DNA of 64,000 nucleotides from Pegoplata infirma (GCA_963921195.1 OY992537.1:67820040-67884039), one strand, 5' to 3'. Positions 10,416 through 21,429 are shown, numbered from the stretch's first letter. Program-made: numbers and translations. Notes: a model not told the origin generated them from the letters alone.

Positions 10416-11277
10416 TATACCCTCCACTCTAGTGATAGAGGGTATATATAAGTTTGTCATTCCGTTTGTAACACCTCGAAATATTGGTCTAAGACCCCAT
10501 AAAGTATATATATTCATGATCCTCGTTCGATTCTAAGACGATCTAGCGATGTCCGTCCGTCCGTCCGTCCGTCCGTCCGTCTGTCCGTCTGTCTTTCTGT
10601 CTGTTGAAAACACGCTAACTTTTGAAAGACTTAACGGAGGCTCCTGAAGTTTGGCATATATGTTGGGCATTTACCTGGTCAGGTTGGTGTTGCAATCCAG
10701 CGAAATCGGTCCAGTGGTTCAAAAGTTATGAGCAAAAGAGTGAATTTCGGCAAGTGTTTTTCACGAATTTACGAGATAAAAAACACGATAACTTTTTAAA
10801 GGCAATTCTGAGGATACTGAAGCTTGACATATATATTTGTCGTTCCCCAGGGCTAGTTCGTATTGAATTTCAGCCAAATCGGCCCAGTGGTTCAAAAGTT
10901 ATTAGCAAAACCGTAAATTTCAGATTCGCCTCACCTTAAATTAACGTGTTGAAAACCCGTTAAATATGTTTTAAAAACATTGGTAAGTCACAAAAATATT
11001 TTACAACGCGTTTTTGTCAGTCAAAAATATTTTTACACTAAAAGAAAAAAAAAATACACTCGAAAAAAATTTTACACTCAAAAAAAAAAAAAAAAATTTA
11101 GTAAATTATTTTTTTTTTCAAAAATTAGTTAAAAAAAAAGTTTTTTTACAGAAAATAAAATATTTCTAATCAAAAATGTTATTTTTTCACTTTAGAAAAT
11201 TTACTATTTATTACTTAAAAATTGTGGAGGGTATTCATAGATTCGGCCAAGTCGAATTTAATTTTTCTACTTGTTTT
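10415..11277 (+). repeat. TATACCCTCC family (family A), best full copy with terminal hairpin
   Basis: Starts TATACCCTCCACTCTAG, then TTGTCATTCCGTTTGTAAC, CGAAATATTGGTC and CCATAAAGTATATAT. A (GTCC)n run lies at 10550-10600. Two related CAGTGGTTCAAAAGTTAT segments lie at 10700 and 10880. It ends with a hairpin at 11239-11259 (AGATTCG/CGAATTT around GCCAAGT) followed by TTTTTCTACTTGTTTT. A 3' hairpin about 12 bases before a fixed end resembles Helitron/Helentron-type elements, but the CTTG end is not the canonical CTRR. Family certain, class inferred. No protein frame. Confidence 0.65.
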
Positions 11278-11279
11278 AT

Positions 11280-11790
11280 ATTTAAACCTATGAACAATAA
11301 TAAAGTGTTCTTCGAATTAAATCATGGGAGAACTCTTATAGTTGGTTATAGTTCTTAAAAAAAAGTATTTACACTAGTAGAAACACACATTGTTTTCAGT
11401 GATTTACTTTCACTGTTTATTTTCCTATTGTGTTTTTTTATTTTTGGGATTTAAAACTTGATACCGTAGTGATGTATTTTTTAGGTGCTTGTAATGATTA
11501 ATTTGTTGGTTCCTTTCAAGTAGTTAAAAAATGTATAAAAGTACCAAAAATGTACAAAAGTGCAAAACAAATACAAAGTACCAACAAAAAAGTACCAAAA
11601 CAAGTACCGAAAAATGGACCAAGTAAATACATTTCCCAAGATGTCTCATTTGTATGTGTAGTACCTGTAGAAAGTACAAAAATACTTACAAATCAACTTG
11701 ACATCGCCATATTTTATAAAAAAAAAAATAGTCTGAACCGCACGAGCGCGCACCCATATGAAAATTTCGCCTGATATTTAGCTAAAACAA
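11280..11790. other. No gene; short GTACCAAAA repeats
   Basis: At 11530-11640 AAAGTACCAAAA-type units recur in irregular tandem. Nothing else recognised. Confidence 0.45.
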
Positions 11791-12810
11791 GAGATGGGCA
11801 CATGAGCAGACTATAGCTTGATTCACGCGTGAGTGTCACTGAGTTCAGTTTTACTCACGTGATTGTGAGTGAAAAGAAATATTGCTTTAGTGAGTGTGCG
11901 TGAGTCAGATTTTTGCGTGAGTGAGTGTGCGTGAGTCAATTTTTTTGTGTGAGTTCGCGTTATTTATTTTCTCTTCATATTTCCTTTCGTACAAAAAAAA
12001 AAACAACAAAAAAAATGTAAAATAACTTTAGATTTCGTTTCGCAAAAAAAAATATATAAAAAAAAATAAAAATATAAATTTTTAAAATTTTATTTTGTAG
12101 AGTGTGAGTGAAGCTTGCGTGAGTGTGCGTTGTATTAAATTTACTCACGTGAGCGTGAGTAAGTGTGATTAAAAAAAATATGTTCATGTTCGGACTTAGG
12201 ACCCATTTTCGGGGAAAAACTGGTGTAGGGTATTATATGGTCGGTCTTGACCGACTATAGTTTTCTTACTTGTTTTTATTTCTGTTAAACAAATTACAAA
12301 TTTTCCTACTTCATCTTTGTCAGGATGTAAAGTAGAGATGCGCGCGTGACACACATTTTTCGTGGTTCACGTGATTCACGCGTGATCGTAAGTAAAAGTT
12401 ATTTTTACTCACGTCATCGTGAGTGCGCTTGATTAGAAAAAATAGTTTTGCGAGTGAGCGTGAGTAATTTTTGTTTTGTGATTTTGAGTGATTGTTTTGT
12501 ACTGTTTGAAACAGAAAACAGGTAAAAATTTTCATTATATTGAATTTAGAGGGTAATTAACACAAATTGTGAATTAAATAATTTTTTTATTATTGTTTAA
12601 AGGAAGTTAAATACATTTTGTGCACGAAATCGAAAAAAGTAAAATAAAAATTTGTTAATTTTAATTTCGAGAGTCTTCGTGAGCGTGAGAAAAATTTAAT
12701 TACTTACGTTAGCGTGCGTGAACATGAGCAGAAAAAAACAATGTCGTGCGTGATCATGGGTGAACAATATTTTTATTTCGTGAGCATGCGTGAGTCAAAA
12801 TTCACTCCGG
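11790..12810. repeat. GTGAGTG/CACGTG-rich repeats, hAT-like end nearby
   Basis: Four clusters (11798-11960, 12100-12190, 12333-12500, 12665-12810) rich in TGAGTGTGCGTGAGT, the palindromes TCACGTGA and CACGCGTG. The first opens with AGAGATGGGCACATGAGCAG, the third with TAGAGATGCGCGCGTGAC. The reverse complement of the first opening appears at about 21370-21395. These look like eroded ends of hAT-like elements with TAGAGATGGGC termini; target duplications were not found. Confidence 0.5.
12195..12275 (+). repeat. Family B terminus with perfect hairpin
   Basis: TCGGTCTTGACCGA (12241-12254) is a perfect 6-bp hairpin with a TT loop, followed by CTATAGTTTTCTTACTTGTTTTT. The same terminus in reverse orientation is at about 23030-23075 and 53755-53800. 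Same architecture as the family A end (hairpin, about 14 bases, CTTACTTG, T-run), suggesting related elements. Confidence 0.6.
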
Positions 12811-12843
12811 GAATAACTCAACGTAATATTCAAAGGTTGTCGA

Positions 12844-12948
12844 ATGGTTGGAATTGAGGATCCAGGAGGAATTGTAAACATTAAAATCGCCTGCCACGAC
12901 GATTTCACTGCTTGGGCAACCCCCCAGGATCCTCGAAATGAAATCGAA
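12844..12948 (+). other. Unrecognised coding-like fragment
   Basis: A higher-GC island reads IEDPGGIVNIKIACHDDF and then FTAWATPQDPRNEIE in one frame. It is cut by the foldback at about 12949. A CCAGGATCCTCGAAATG segment shared with 14611-14627 encodes the same QDPRN string, so this is repeated sequence. After the foldback, 13715-13790 has another open stretch (TWPSFGGYYDMKFENLN). I do not recognise the protein. It may be a decayed transposon frame. Confidence 0.3.
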
Positions 12949-13702
12949 TGTGGGAAAATTAATGAAAAAATTTTACAAGGTCATCTTCAGTCGGCAACCA
13001 GCGGTCAAAGTTGGAAAAAAATACATATTTCGACCAAAATTCACTTTAGCGCACTTTATTCAAAAAATATTTATAAAATTCCAAAACCGCGATTTTGTTT
13101 CACAGACGCTGATTTTTAAATAAAAAAAATTATTTTTTATTAAAATAGGTCTCAAAAATTGGAAAATGTTAGGTGTGTTATCTTAAAAATTTTAAAAAAA
13201 TATAAAAACACGATTTTGATCCAAAAATGCTGATCAGCATTTTTATATATTTTTTTTTAATATTTTTTAGATAACACTCTTTACATTTACCCACTTTTGT
13301 TATCTAAAAAATATTTTAAAAAATCTAAAAACACGATTTTGGTCCGCACATGCTGATCAGCATCTGTTGACCTAAATCGATGATCAGCATTTTTGAACCA
13401 AAATCGTGTTTTTATATTTTTAAAATATTTTTTAGATAATACACTTAATATTTTTCAACTTTTAAGACCAATTTGGATAAAAAATAATTTTTATGTTAAA
13501 AATCAGCATTTGTGGACCAAAATCGCAGTCTTTGATTTTTTTAAATATTTTTCCAATAATTTACGCAAAATTTCCGAATTTTTTAGCCGGATTTGGTTAA
13601 AAAACATGAATTTTGGTGCCGAAATACGTAATTTTTTCCTACTTTGGCCGCTGGTTGCCGACTGAAGATGAACTTGCGACATTTTTTCATAAATTTTTCC
13701 AC
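12949..13702. mobile_element. Foldback element with GCTGATCAGC palindromes
   Basis: Left arm (TGTGGGAAAATTAATG, CATCTTCAGTCGGCAACCAG) recurs inverted at 13650-13702. The centre contains repeated ACACGATTTTG.TC blocks and the palindrome TGCTGATCAGCA several times, so arms fold at two levels. If the ends are GTGG/CCAC the flanks read AAT on both sides, a possible 3-bp duplication. No coding capacity. Confidence 0.65.
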
Positions 13703-13808
13703 AATCAGCTCTAACGTGGCCATCGTTTGGCGGGTATTACGACATGAAATTTGAAAACTTAAATTTGACGGGACGCCCTAATAACCAGCGTTTGACCATT
13801 ATATGCTA

Positions 13809-14549
13809 ATTACATATACCCCAAAATCCGTATAAATTTGGATTTCAAATCCAACTAAAATCTATACCGTTTACATATGCTTTTTTGACATTTAGCGGGA
13901 TTTTGTTTGTACTAACTCTGTATTTGCTTTTGATTTGTGTACAGGGTTGTTAGTTGGAAAATTTCCAATTTTATAAATATTTCTAAAAACAATGATTTTT
14001 CTTTGCCGGAGCCAATATTTTTATTCCCACTAGTATATTTTGGGACCACAATATCAAAAAATGTGTTTTATATAGAGCTGCTGCTTTAAATGCAAAAACT
14101 AACATTTTTGTCAAGTTTGGGGCCGCCACCATTGAGTGTTTTTCTATGTTAGGAAGACCAAATTTGTGAACTATATTGTGCGTTTACCATTTGCAATGGT
14201 AAATTTTAAATTAAACATTGTTAAACATTGTTTTTATTAAGCCTTTAATAGTTTTTAAAAAATAAATTTTAATTGTTTTTTTTATTTCATAAAAAAACAA
14301 CAATAGCTGATAAAAAAAATCGTGTGCAGCGTTGTAAAAAGCATTAGGGATGATTATTTTGGGAAAAACCATAGTTGTACAATTAAGTAGTAGACATTTT
14401 TTGGGATTTTGAATTGGGATTTTACTATTTTGCCAAAACCCAAGTTTTTTTTTGTATGGGATTTGACATTTGAAATCCAAAAAAGTAATGGGATTTACTT
14501 GGATTTTCATTGAAATCCGATTTTTTCTGGATTTCGAGGTATATGTAAA
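13809..14549. mobile_element. Foldback-like element, TTACATATACC ends
   Basis: Left end TTACATATACCCCAAAATCC, right end GGATTTCGAGGTATATGTAA (imperfect inverted match), with further inverted GGATTTCAAATCC-type blocks inward. It splits a family A-like segment: CCATTATATG on the left and GTGCCAAACTTCAGGAGTCTA on the right are contiguous at 15690-15740. The 177-codon minus-strand open frame at 14211-14744 runs across its edge and resembles nothing I know. Confidence 0.55.
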
Positions 14550-14692
14550 TGGCGTATTAGATATATTAGTGCCAAACTTCAGGAGTCTATCTCTTTTATT
14601 TTGGACTGCCTCCAGGATCCTCGAAATGGAATTAGAAAGGGTATCGAAACCATCTAAAGAAGACACCCTTTCACCGATGACACTTCTACATA

Positions 14693-15586
14693 CAGGGTGG
14701 TCCAATAACAAGTATCTTTTTAAAACATGCAATGAAATGAACAATACTCAATAGTTTTGGAGCCTTATGGCTTTATTTGAAAGAGCAAATATTCCCATTA
14801 TTTATGGCAAACGACTTCATTCATGCGGCTGCCTAGGTTAGCTCCGCAGTAGCTCATCCTCGGCACCCATTTTTCTAATGTTACTGGTTCTATCTCACGA
14901 ATGGCTTCAATGATATTCGTCGAAAGGGCCTAGAACATTTCTGGATTTCCCATGTTGCATGAATCTTTAACGAGACCCCTCAAAAAAATTTCTAAAGGTT
15001 TTAATCGGCAGCTCTGAAGTGATCAATTGTCACAGCGAATATGGCTAAAAACACGATTTCCGAACTAAGTGTGCAAAATATCGATTGTTTGATGGACTGT
15101 GGGACATATTGCGACATCCTTCTGAAAATAAATGTCATCCAAGTTGGTATATTCTATTACGGCCAACAAAAAGTTGGTAATCATGGCTATGTAGCGCTCA
15201 TCTTTGACGAAAATGGGAGTTTCAGCTGTATTTTTGAAAATATTGTGTAATGATGCTGATACTCAAATCTGTTGCTTGAATTGGATTCTTTACAATACCG
15301 TGCGAGTTTTACGATCCCAAGATGTAGCAATTTGTTTGTTAACATAACCTCATTTGAGTGCCTTATTTCGGTTAAAAACTTTTTTTCGATAAACGTGCAG
15401 TTTGGCAGTGCAGTACTGCGCTACAACGCGATACAGCGGAGCAAGCCGAGGACGCATCAATGAAGTCGTTTGCCATAAAAAACGAGAATGTTTGCTCTTT
15501 CAAATAAAGCCATAACATTCCAAAAAAGTTGAGTATTGATCATTTTATTGCATTTTTAAAAAGATACTTGTTATTGGACCACCCCT
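14693..15586. mobile_element. CAGGGTGGTCC TIR element with TA flanks (894 bp)
   Basis: Terminal inverted repeats about 90 bp long, starting CAGGGTGGTCCAATAACAAG, flanked by TA at 14691-14692 and 15587-15588. TA duplication plus CAGGG-type ends suggest the Tc1/mariner superfamily. The interior (about 14820-15470) has higher GC and broken frames on both strands, for example MAKNTISELSVQNID at 15041 plus and a TIDHFRAAD-type string on the minus strand. It is probably a decayed autonomous element rather than a pure MITE. Confidence 0.7.
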
Positions 15587-15589
15587 TAG

Positions 15590-15800
15590 AAACGCGAAAT
15601 GAAGTGCGTTTTTCTAAGGTTATCTTAGTTCTTCGAGGAGGAAATTTTTTCCCCTTATTTCAATTCTGCCCACTTCAGAACTTAACCGGACTATGACCAT
15701 TATATGTTCATATCCATGCCAAACGTAAGGAGTCTAGCTCTTTTATTCTGGAATATATCGTGCCCTTTACAAACGGACGCACAAATTGTGAAAGAAAAGT
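15590..15800 (-). repeat. Family A fragment
   Basis: Shares CTATGACCATTATATG, GGAGTCTAGCTCTTTTATT and the GTGC..TTTACAAACGGACG block with 4030-4140. Confidence 0.6.
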
Positions 15801-16890
15801 GAAAAAAGTAAGTTAACCTTACACCAATTTCTAAATGGTCCATTATTTATTATCCATACAATTCCATAAGGATATCATTATTTAATATTTGTTAGCCTTT
15901 GTTTTTCTAAAAATGACACGAACAGTTGTTGAAAATGACAACTTAAGTAGTTTCGCCATAACTCTTACATAGTATTACCCTACCTCCCCATCAAAAACTT
16001 CACTATAAAACATAAGTCCATATATGAAAAGCCTCTTCAAGCTTTTTACCGAAAATAAATGATATTTTCAACATGTTACCGTTAACTAAATATCATGCCA
16101 TTTAGTTTATTTCTTACACAAAAGGCCAACCAAACAAATACAGACGCATTCCTTAACAAACACATATGAAACTCCCATAAAATAGACATACAGCCATATT
16201 GTAACCATAAATTATATCAAAGTCGACAATGTGTCTATTAGCACCCTTAAAATGACAAAATTTTTCTTTGTTTTTCTCCTGCTGCTTAAAGCAGAGTAAC
16301 CAACAATGAATGAAACATAAAGTTTCTTCCTTGTCTGAATACACAACTCTTTTGCTTATGCAAAAATTATCCTTCCTTTTGATAATACTTTTTGGGTCTG
16401 CTACGTAAATACACATGTACGTAGATTGTCTTATTGCGGTTTTAAATGCTCACGAACATTGGATATCGTCATTTACAGACCGCAGCGAGACACCCAAAGT
16501 TTAAAACCTTTAGTAATTGATAACATGTTACTAGCAACACAATTGTTGATTGCTCCAAATGTTGGGGGAAGTTCGGCAAACAAACAAATGTAAGACAAAC
16601 CTACAGATATGGAAAATAAGTAGTTTGGGGGTCTTTAAAAGGAATAACGTTGTAAGTTTTAAATGTCTACATTTACATGTGGACTTCTGTGTGTGTGTGT
16701 GTGTATTTAACAACTACAAAGAAACATTTATCAAAATGATAGTGTGTTGTTCACAAGAATAACAAGAACATGAACTTTTAACTGGCAGCAACATGTATTT
16801 AAACAAGGAATAACATATAAATGAACATCTTTAATATCCTAAGTACATAACAATGGTATTTGGAAAAATGTTTTATTTTTATTTAATTAT
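15800..16890. other. No recognised feature
   Basis: Moderately complex AT-rich sequence with a short GT microsatellite near 16690. Open frames of 60-87 codons without recognisable content. Possibly unique host DNA. Confidence 0.4.
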
Positions 16891-16894
16891 TTTT

Positions 16895-17453
16895 ACAAAG
16901 TGCACCCTAGTGATAAAGGGTATAAACAAATTTGTGATTCCGTTTGTAACACCTCGCAAAATAGCTTAAGGACCACATGGAAGTGTCGCGGAACACTTTT
17001 CCTTCCTTATAAAGTTTTTATATATATTTATTGTGCTGTTTTCACTTAAATAACACAATTTTATCATTATTTTCTATAACCACGCCCCAAAGGGGGCGGT
17101 TCGAAAAAAATCGCATTTATTAATCCCATTGGTCCAAGTGCAAGTCGAAAAACTTCATATAACGTAAAAATATTTTATTTGCTGAACAAATATACCAAAA
17201 TAACATGTTAAAAAAAATTTTTTTTTTGGGGTTGTTTCTGTTCTTCTTTTCCCTTGGCCCTATTTTGCCCATTACAGAACTTAGCTAGCTCAAAACCTGC
17301 CAAACTCTTTTATTTTGGACTGTATAGTGTTTTTTACAGATGTAAAGATGGACATCGCTAGAATGTCTTAGAATCGATAACTGATCAATAACACTGTCCG
17401 ACAAGAAAAATTACCCTCAATGGAATTGATTGAAGATCATCAAATGATAATGC
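16895..17453 (+). repeat. Family A fragment
   Basis: 16899-16980 carries the CACCCTAGTGATAAAGGGTAT start and TTCCGTTTGTAACACCTCG. 17280-17400 carries CTCTTTTATTTTGGACTG and TGGACATCGCTAGAATGTCTTAG. The copy is eroded and is the target of the hAT-like insertion at 17462. Confidence 0.6.
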
Positions 17454-17689
17454 CAAACCATCATGCGCGGGTACAAGGGGGGGGAAAAAGGGGAAATTTC
17501 CCCCCCCAGACCAAATTTCAAAAAGAAAAAAAAAGGAGAAAAAAAGAAAAAAAAAAGAAAAAAGAAAGGAAAAGAAAGAAAAAGAAGAAAAAAGAAAGAA
17601 GGATGTTTTCTAAAAAAATTTTCCGAAGGAAAAAAATCTCGAAATCCTAAAATTTTTAATAGCAAAAAATCTGAAAATTTTTAAAGGAA

Positions 17690-19640
17690 AAATGTGACTT
17701 AATCTGAAAATTTTCTGTGAAAAAATATCTTTAAATCTTATTATGAATTTTAGTATAAAAAATTACTTAGAATATGATTTTTTTTGTCTAGAAAAATGTA
17801 ACAGGATTTACTTTACATAAAAAATGTTTGTCAACTGCATAGGAATAGGAAAAATATCTTAAAATCTTAAAAATATTGGTAGTCTAACGTTTGAAAAACT
17901 ATTTTGGAAAACTTTTTTAGAATATCTTAGAATCGGTCACAAAATCTGAGACTTTTTTCATAGAAAAAGGTACAAAAAACTCCAAGATTTTTCACATCCT
18001 CAAACATTTTCTTTTTAGGATTTTTGCAGAAGAATTCCCGAATTCTAAAAGTATCGGAATCTGAGACTTTTTCTGCGGAAGAAAGGTATCAAAACTTAAG
18101 ACTTATTTATAGGAAAAAAGGTCGCAGAATCTGAGACTTTATCGAAAGGAAAAAGGTTTAAAAATCTGAGACTTTTTCTGTAGGAAGAATCTCTGAATTT
18201 GAGACTTATTTGAGGGGAAAAGGTCTCAAAATCTGAATCTTTTTTAAAAAGAAAAAGGTCTCAAAGTCTGAGACTTTTTATTGTTGAAAAAAAAGTCTCA
18301 GAAGTTGAAACTTACTCAATTGGAAGAAGGTCGCAGAATCTGCGACTTTTTCTATAGGAAAAAGGTGTTAGAATCTAATACTTTTTCTATAGGAATAAGG
18401 TCTCAGATTTTCAAAATTTTAGACTTATTCTATCGGAAAAATGTCTCAGAATCTGACACTTTTTCTTTGGGAAGCAGGTCTCAGAATCTATGAATTTTTC
18501 GATAAGATAAAGGTCTCAAAATTTGAGACGTTTTCTTTAGAAAAAAGTGTCTTTTTTATATTAGAAGAAGGTTTTAGAATCTAAGACTTTTTCTATAGGG
18601 AAAACGTCTCAGAATCTGTGACTTTTTCTTTTGGAAAGAGTCTCAAAATCTCAGACTTTTTCTATATAGGTCTTTGAATCATAATGTTAAACTTTTTCTG
18701 AAGGAAAAAGTTCTTACAATCTGAGACTTTTAATAAAGGAAAAATTTTTCAAAATCTTTTTCTTTAGGGGAAAAAGTGCCAGAATTTTAGATTTTTTTTT
18801 ATTTAAGAAAAAGCTCTCAGAATCTGAGACATTTTCTATGGCAAAAAGGTCTGAAAGTTTGAGACTTTTTCTTTAGGAATAAGGTCTCAGAATCTGAGAC
18901 TTTTTCTTCACAAAAAAAGTCTGAGAATCTGAGATTTTTTCTATATGAAAAAGGTCTCTGACTTTCTCTATAGAAAAAAGAATCTGAAGAATCTTTTTTA
19001 GTACGAACAAATCTAATAATCTTAGACCTTCTCTACCCGAGTAAAAAAAAAAGTTTTTAAGATCTAATTTGATCTCAAAATTGGCTGTATCAAGTTGGAT
19101 CAGATATTGATATAATTGTATTATTTTAGATACACAAATATTAAAAATGATACAATTAGATCCGAATTTTGGTCACATCCAATTAAATCCAGTTGATCTT
19201 ATTTTATATAAATTAATATAGATTTATATAATTACATAAAGTCAGATATATTTATGTATAACCTCAGATAAGAAAATGGAGCCGCAATATATCTTAGATA
19301 AAATTAGATCTGAATATATAAAAACTTATATATAATTTAATATGATTGTATCAAATTATATATCATTATATCAAAACTTTTTTACTAGGGTATAGAAAAA
19401 ATATCTCAGAAATGCTTTAAAATATGACACTTCTCTATAGTAAAATTTCTCAGAATCTGAGACCTTTTCTGTGGAAAAAAGTTCTTAGAATCCAAAAATT
19501 TTTCTATACGAAAAAACTCTCAGATTCTGAGACATTTTGCGTTAAGAAGAAGTCTTAGATTCTGAGACATTTGCCCTATAAAAAAAAAATAATTTTTTCA
19601 TCATCTGTAGGAAGAATTTCTTCTATTGAAAAATTCTCAG
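17690..19640. repeat. Degenerate minisatellite of palindromic 35-40-bp units
   Basis: Dozens of imperfect units of the form AAAAAGGTCTCAGAATCTGAGACTTTTTC plus a few bases. Each unit contains an inverted repeat (GTCTCAGA/TCTGAGAC or shorter), so transcripts or single strands could form many short hairpins. Units are best conserved at about 18100-18960. The array is split by a TA-flanked element at 19036-19390 and resumes to about 19640. Confidence 0.8.
19036..19390. mobile_element. Short TA-flanked TIR element (355 bp)
   Basis: Starts CCCGAGTAAAAAA and ends TTTTTTACTAGGG, flanked by TA on both sides (19034-19035 and 19391-19392). Interior rich in TTAGATC/GATCTAA motifs. The same left end recurs at 63944. 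Non-autonomous, Tc1/mariner-like by TA target. Confidence 0.7.
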
Positions 19641-20154
19641 ATTTAGTTATAAAAAAAAAAAAATTATCTAAACAAAATATATATGATTATGAAAAACAAA
19701 CCCCCTTCGGCAAAAACTAATAAATTTTATGATATTATAGCTTTCCCATATTTTTTTTTGCAATTGAAACGTATCCCTGTTTTTGCTCGTCTGAGAAAGC
19801 ATTATGTTTTTTTTTTTCTTTGAAGTAAAAAAAAAAATTCCCCCCCCAAAGCCAAAAGCTGTACCCGCCACTGCAAACCATTGAAGATCATCAAAGGGTT
19901 TTGCGAAGTTAGTTAGAATTTCTTTTTTATGGCCCACTGACATTTTTTAATAAAAGAGTTTTGAGAACGAGCTTAAAAATATAGTTGGATGACTTTTGTA
20001 AAATAATATGGCCGTTCTTTTCCTACAATTTACCCCCTAACTGCCATTTTAAGGGTAGTAAAATTAAGTTTCAGTCACAATTACGCGTGATCATGCGTGA
20101 ACTAAAAAAAAAACTAAAATTTAAAAAAAATTTCTTTGAAAACATTTCAAGAAT

Positions 20155-20640
20155 TTTCCTAAAATTAAGTTAAATTTAACTACAAATTTATACATTTTTT
20201 CAACATTGAGGAAAAAATTTTAGTTCATTTACTTATAAATAGTTCATAGCATTCTTTACATTCTTCTTCTTATTGCCAAAGAAATTTTTCCTAAATCTAA
20301 GAAATATATCATTATTTTTAAGATAAATTTCTTAAAAATATGTGCACATACAATTTAGTTCAAGTTTAGTTTAAATTTACTAAAAAAAACCTTCATCGTA
20401 TTTCTCTTAAGAATTCTTAGAATTGAGGAAGTGTTTCGCACAGTGTTATTGAGGAAGAATATCTCGATATCTCAAAAACTAAGCGAGATAGAGCGAAACG
20501 GATGAAATTTTCAAAAGAAAGGCTGCAAAGAAGCTTACTAGCTGTACATGTCTGTCTAAGTCTCTACACCCTTATTTCAGATCTAAAATTTGAAATTCCT
20601 GAGATTTTAAGTATGCACAAACCTATTTTTTTCTTTTTTG
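20155..20640 (-). repeat. Dispersed repeat, inverted partner of 1300-1900
   Basis: Contains AAACTAAGCGAGATAGAGCG, AGTTTAGTTTAAATTTAC and CTAAAATTTGAAATTCCTGA in reverse complement relative to 1300-1600. Boundaries unclear; no coding content. Confidence 0.55.
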
Positions 20641-20689
20641 AGTTGTTAAGTTTTTAAGTTTCTGAAGAATCTATCAGGCCCCTATTTTT

Positions 20690-21000
20690 TTTTTTTTTAA
20701 AAGAAGCAACACTCACACAATGCTGCCTATCAATTACTAATGTAACCGTGAGTTCTGTCGGAAAGGGGATAGAAGAGCGATGACAAATTTGAGAGATAGA
20801 AGGGCTTCAGTATGGCAACACTGTAATTGCGCGTGTTGATAATTTTGAGTACAGTTGTTGCATCGCCATCTGTTATTGATCTGGCGAATTATTTTTTAAG
20901 CTGTGTTTATAGCCATTATTTTATTATTTTACTTCGTTGACGTTTTTAGTGCTATTTATCAACGAAGGAGGGTGCTGCGATAGATATTAGTCATAAATAG
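20690..21000 (+). repeat. Dispersed family E copy (CAACACTG...CATCTG)
   Basis: About 250 bp alignable with 26970-27206 (AATTACTAATGTAACCGT, GAAAGGGGATAGAA, AGTATGGCAACACTGTA, GATCTGGCGAA). It continues with the TAGCCATTATTTTATTA and CGTTGACGTTTT blocks that at the second copy lie beyond the LINE at 31198-31240. Class unknown. Confidence 0.65.
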
Positions 21001-21035
21001 AAACTAATAAATATCGGAAAAAAATTTTGTTTTTG

Positions 21036-21110
21036 CCTGAGCTGAGAATCGAACCCAGGCTTGCTGGCTAGTAGTCCAACGCGCTAACCACTTAGCACAC
21101 CCTCAGTGCC
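21036..21110 (-). tRNA. tRNA-derived sequence (pseudogene or SINE head)
   Basis: On the minus strand a near-complete cloverleaf can be drawn: D-arm GTGC/GCGC around TAAGTGGTTA, anticodon stem GTTGG/CCAGC with an 8-nt loop ACTACTAG, T-arm CTGGG-TTCGATT-CTCAG, and a 3' acceptor half CTCAGGC pairing imperfectly with GCACTGAG. The B box GGTTCGATTC is intact and the A box TGGTTAGCGCG is close to consensus. The 8-nt anticodon loop and bulged acceptor argue against a working tRNA. It sits in repetitive DNA, so a tRNA-derived SINE remnant is likely. Confidence 0.55.
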
Positions 21111-21114
21111 AAGA

Positions 21115-21400
21115 CCCATGGGCTCCGAACCTAATGGGGTCTATTGCCAATAAATTAATAGTAAAATTTTCCCAATTTCTTGTTAAAAGCTACAAAAAAA
21201 AAATTAAGTATTTTTTTCCTTATTTTTAGGAAAAATATGAACTAAACCGAATAAAAAAATCTTTGGATCCAAATCATACCAGTTTTTATCGCAAAATTTA
21301 GTTAGTTTTTCTATTTTTTAGTTCACTTTTTTTTTGAGTGTGAATAACGTTAATCGTGCACTAATCTGCTCATGTGCCCATCTTTAGGTGCAAACGCTCT
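21115..21400. repeat. AT-rich DNA ending in a hAT-like terminus
   Basis: Ends GCTCATGTGCCCATCTTTA, the reverse complement of the TAGAGATGGGC-type opening at 11798. The partner end was not found nearby. Confidence 0.4.
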
Positions 21401-21429
21401 TTTTTTAGCCATTTGAAGCACCAAAAAAT

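Larger units (their letters stand above)
17462..19873. mobile_element. hAT-like element filled with a palindromic minisatellite
   Basis: Flanked by a perfect 8-bp duplication CAAACCAT (17454-17461 and 19874-19881). Left end CATGCGCGGGTACA is an eroded version of the right end, which in reverse complement reads CAGTGGCGGGTACAG. A G-run/C-run block follows at each end. CAGTGGCG-type ends with 8-bp duplications fit hAT. Inside there is no transposase frame. It holds a purine tract (17518-17600) and then the 17690-19640 tandem array. Total length 2412 bp including a nested 355-bp element. Confidence 0.8.

Noticed and set aside
13809..14549. Target-site duplication for the TTACATATACC foldback
   Set aside because: Several boundary choices were tried; none gave a convincing matching flank.
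14211..14744. 177-codon minus-strand frame
   Set aside because: It crosses a foldback boundary and the TIR of the next element, and resembles no known protein; its length is plausible by chance in AT-rich DNA with few stops in this frame.
17690..19640. CRISPR-like array
   Set aside because: Units are contiguous and degenerate with no unique spacers, lie in eukaryotic DNA, and are bounded by hAT-type ends.
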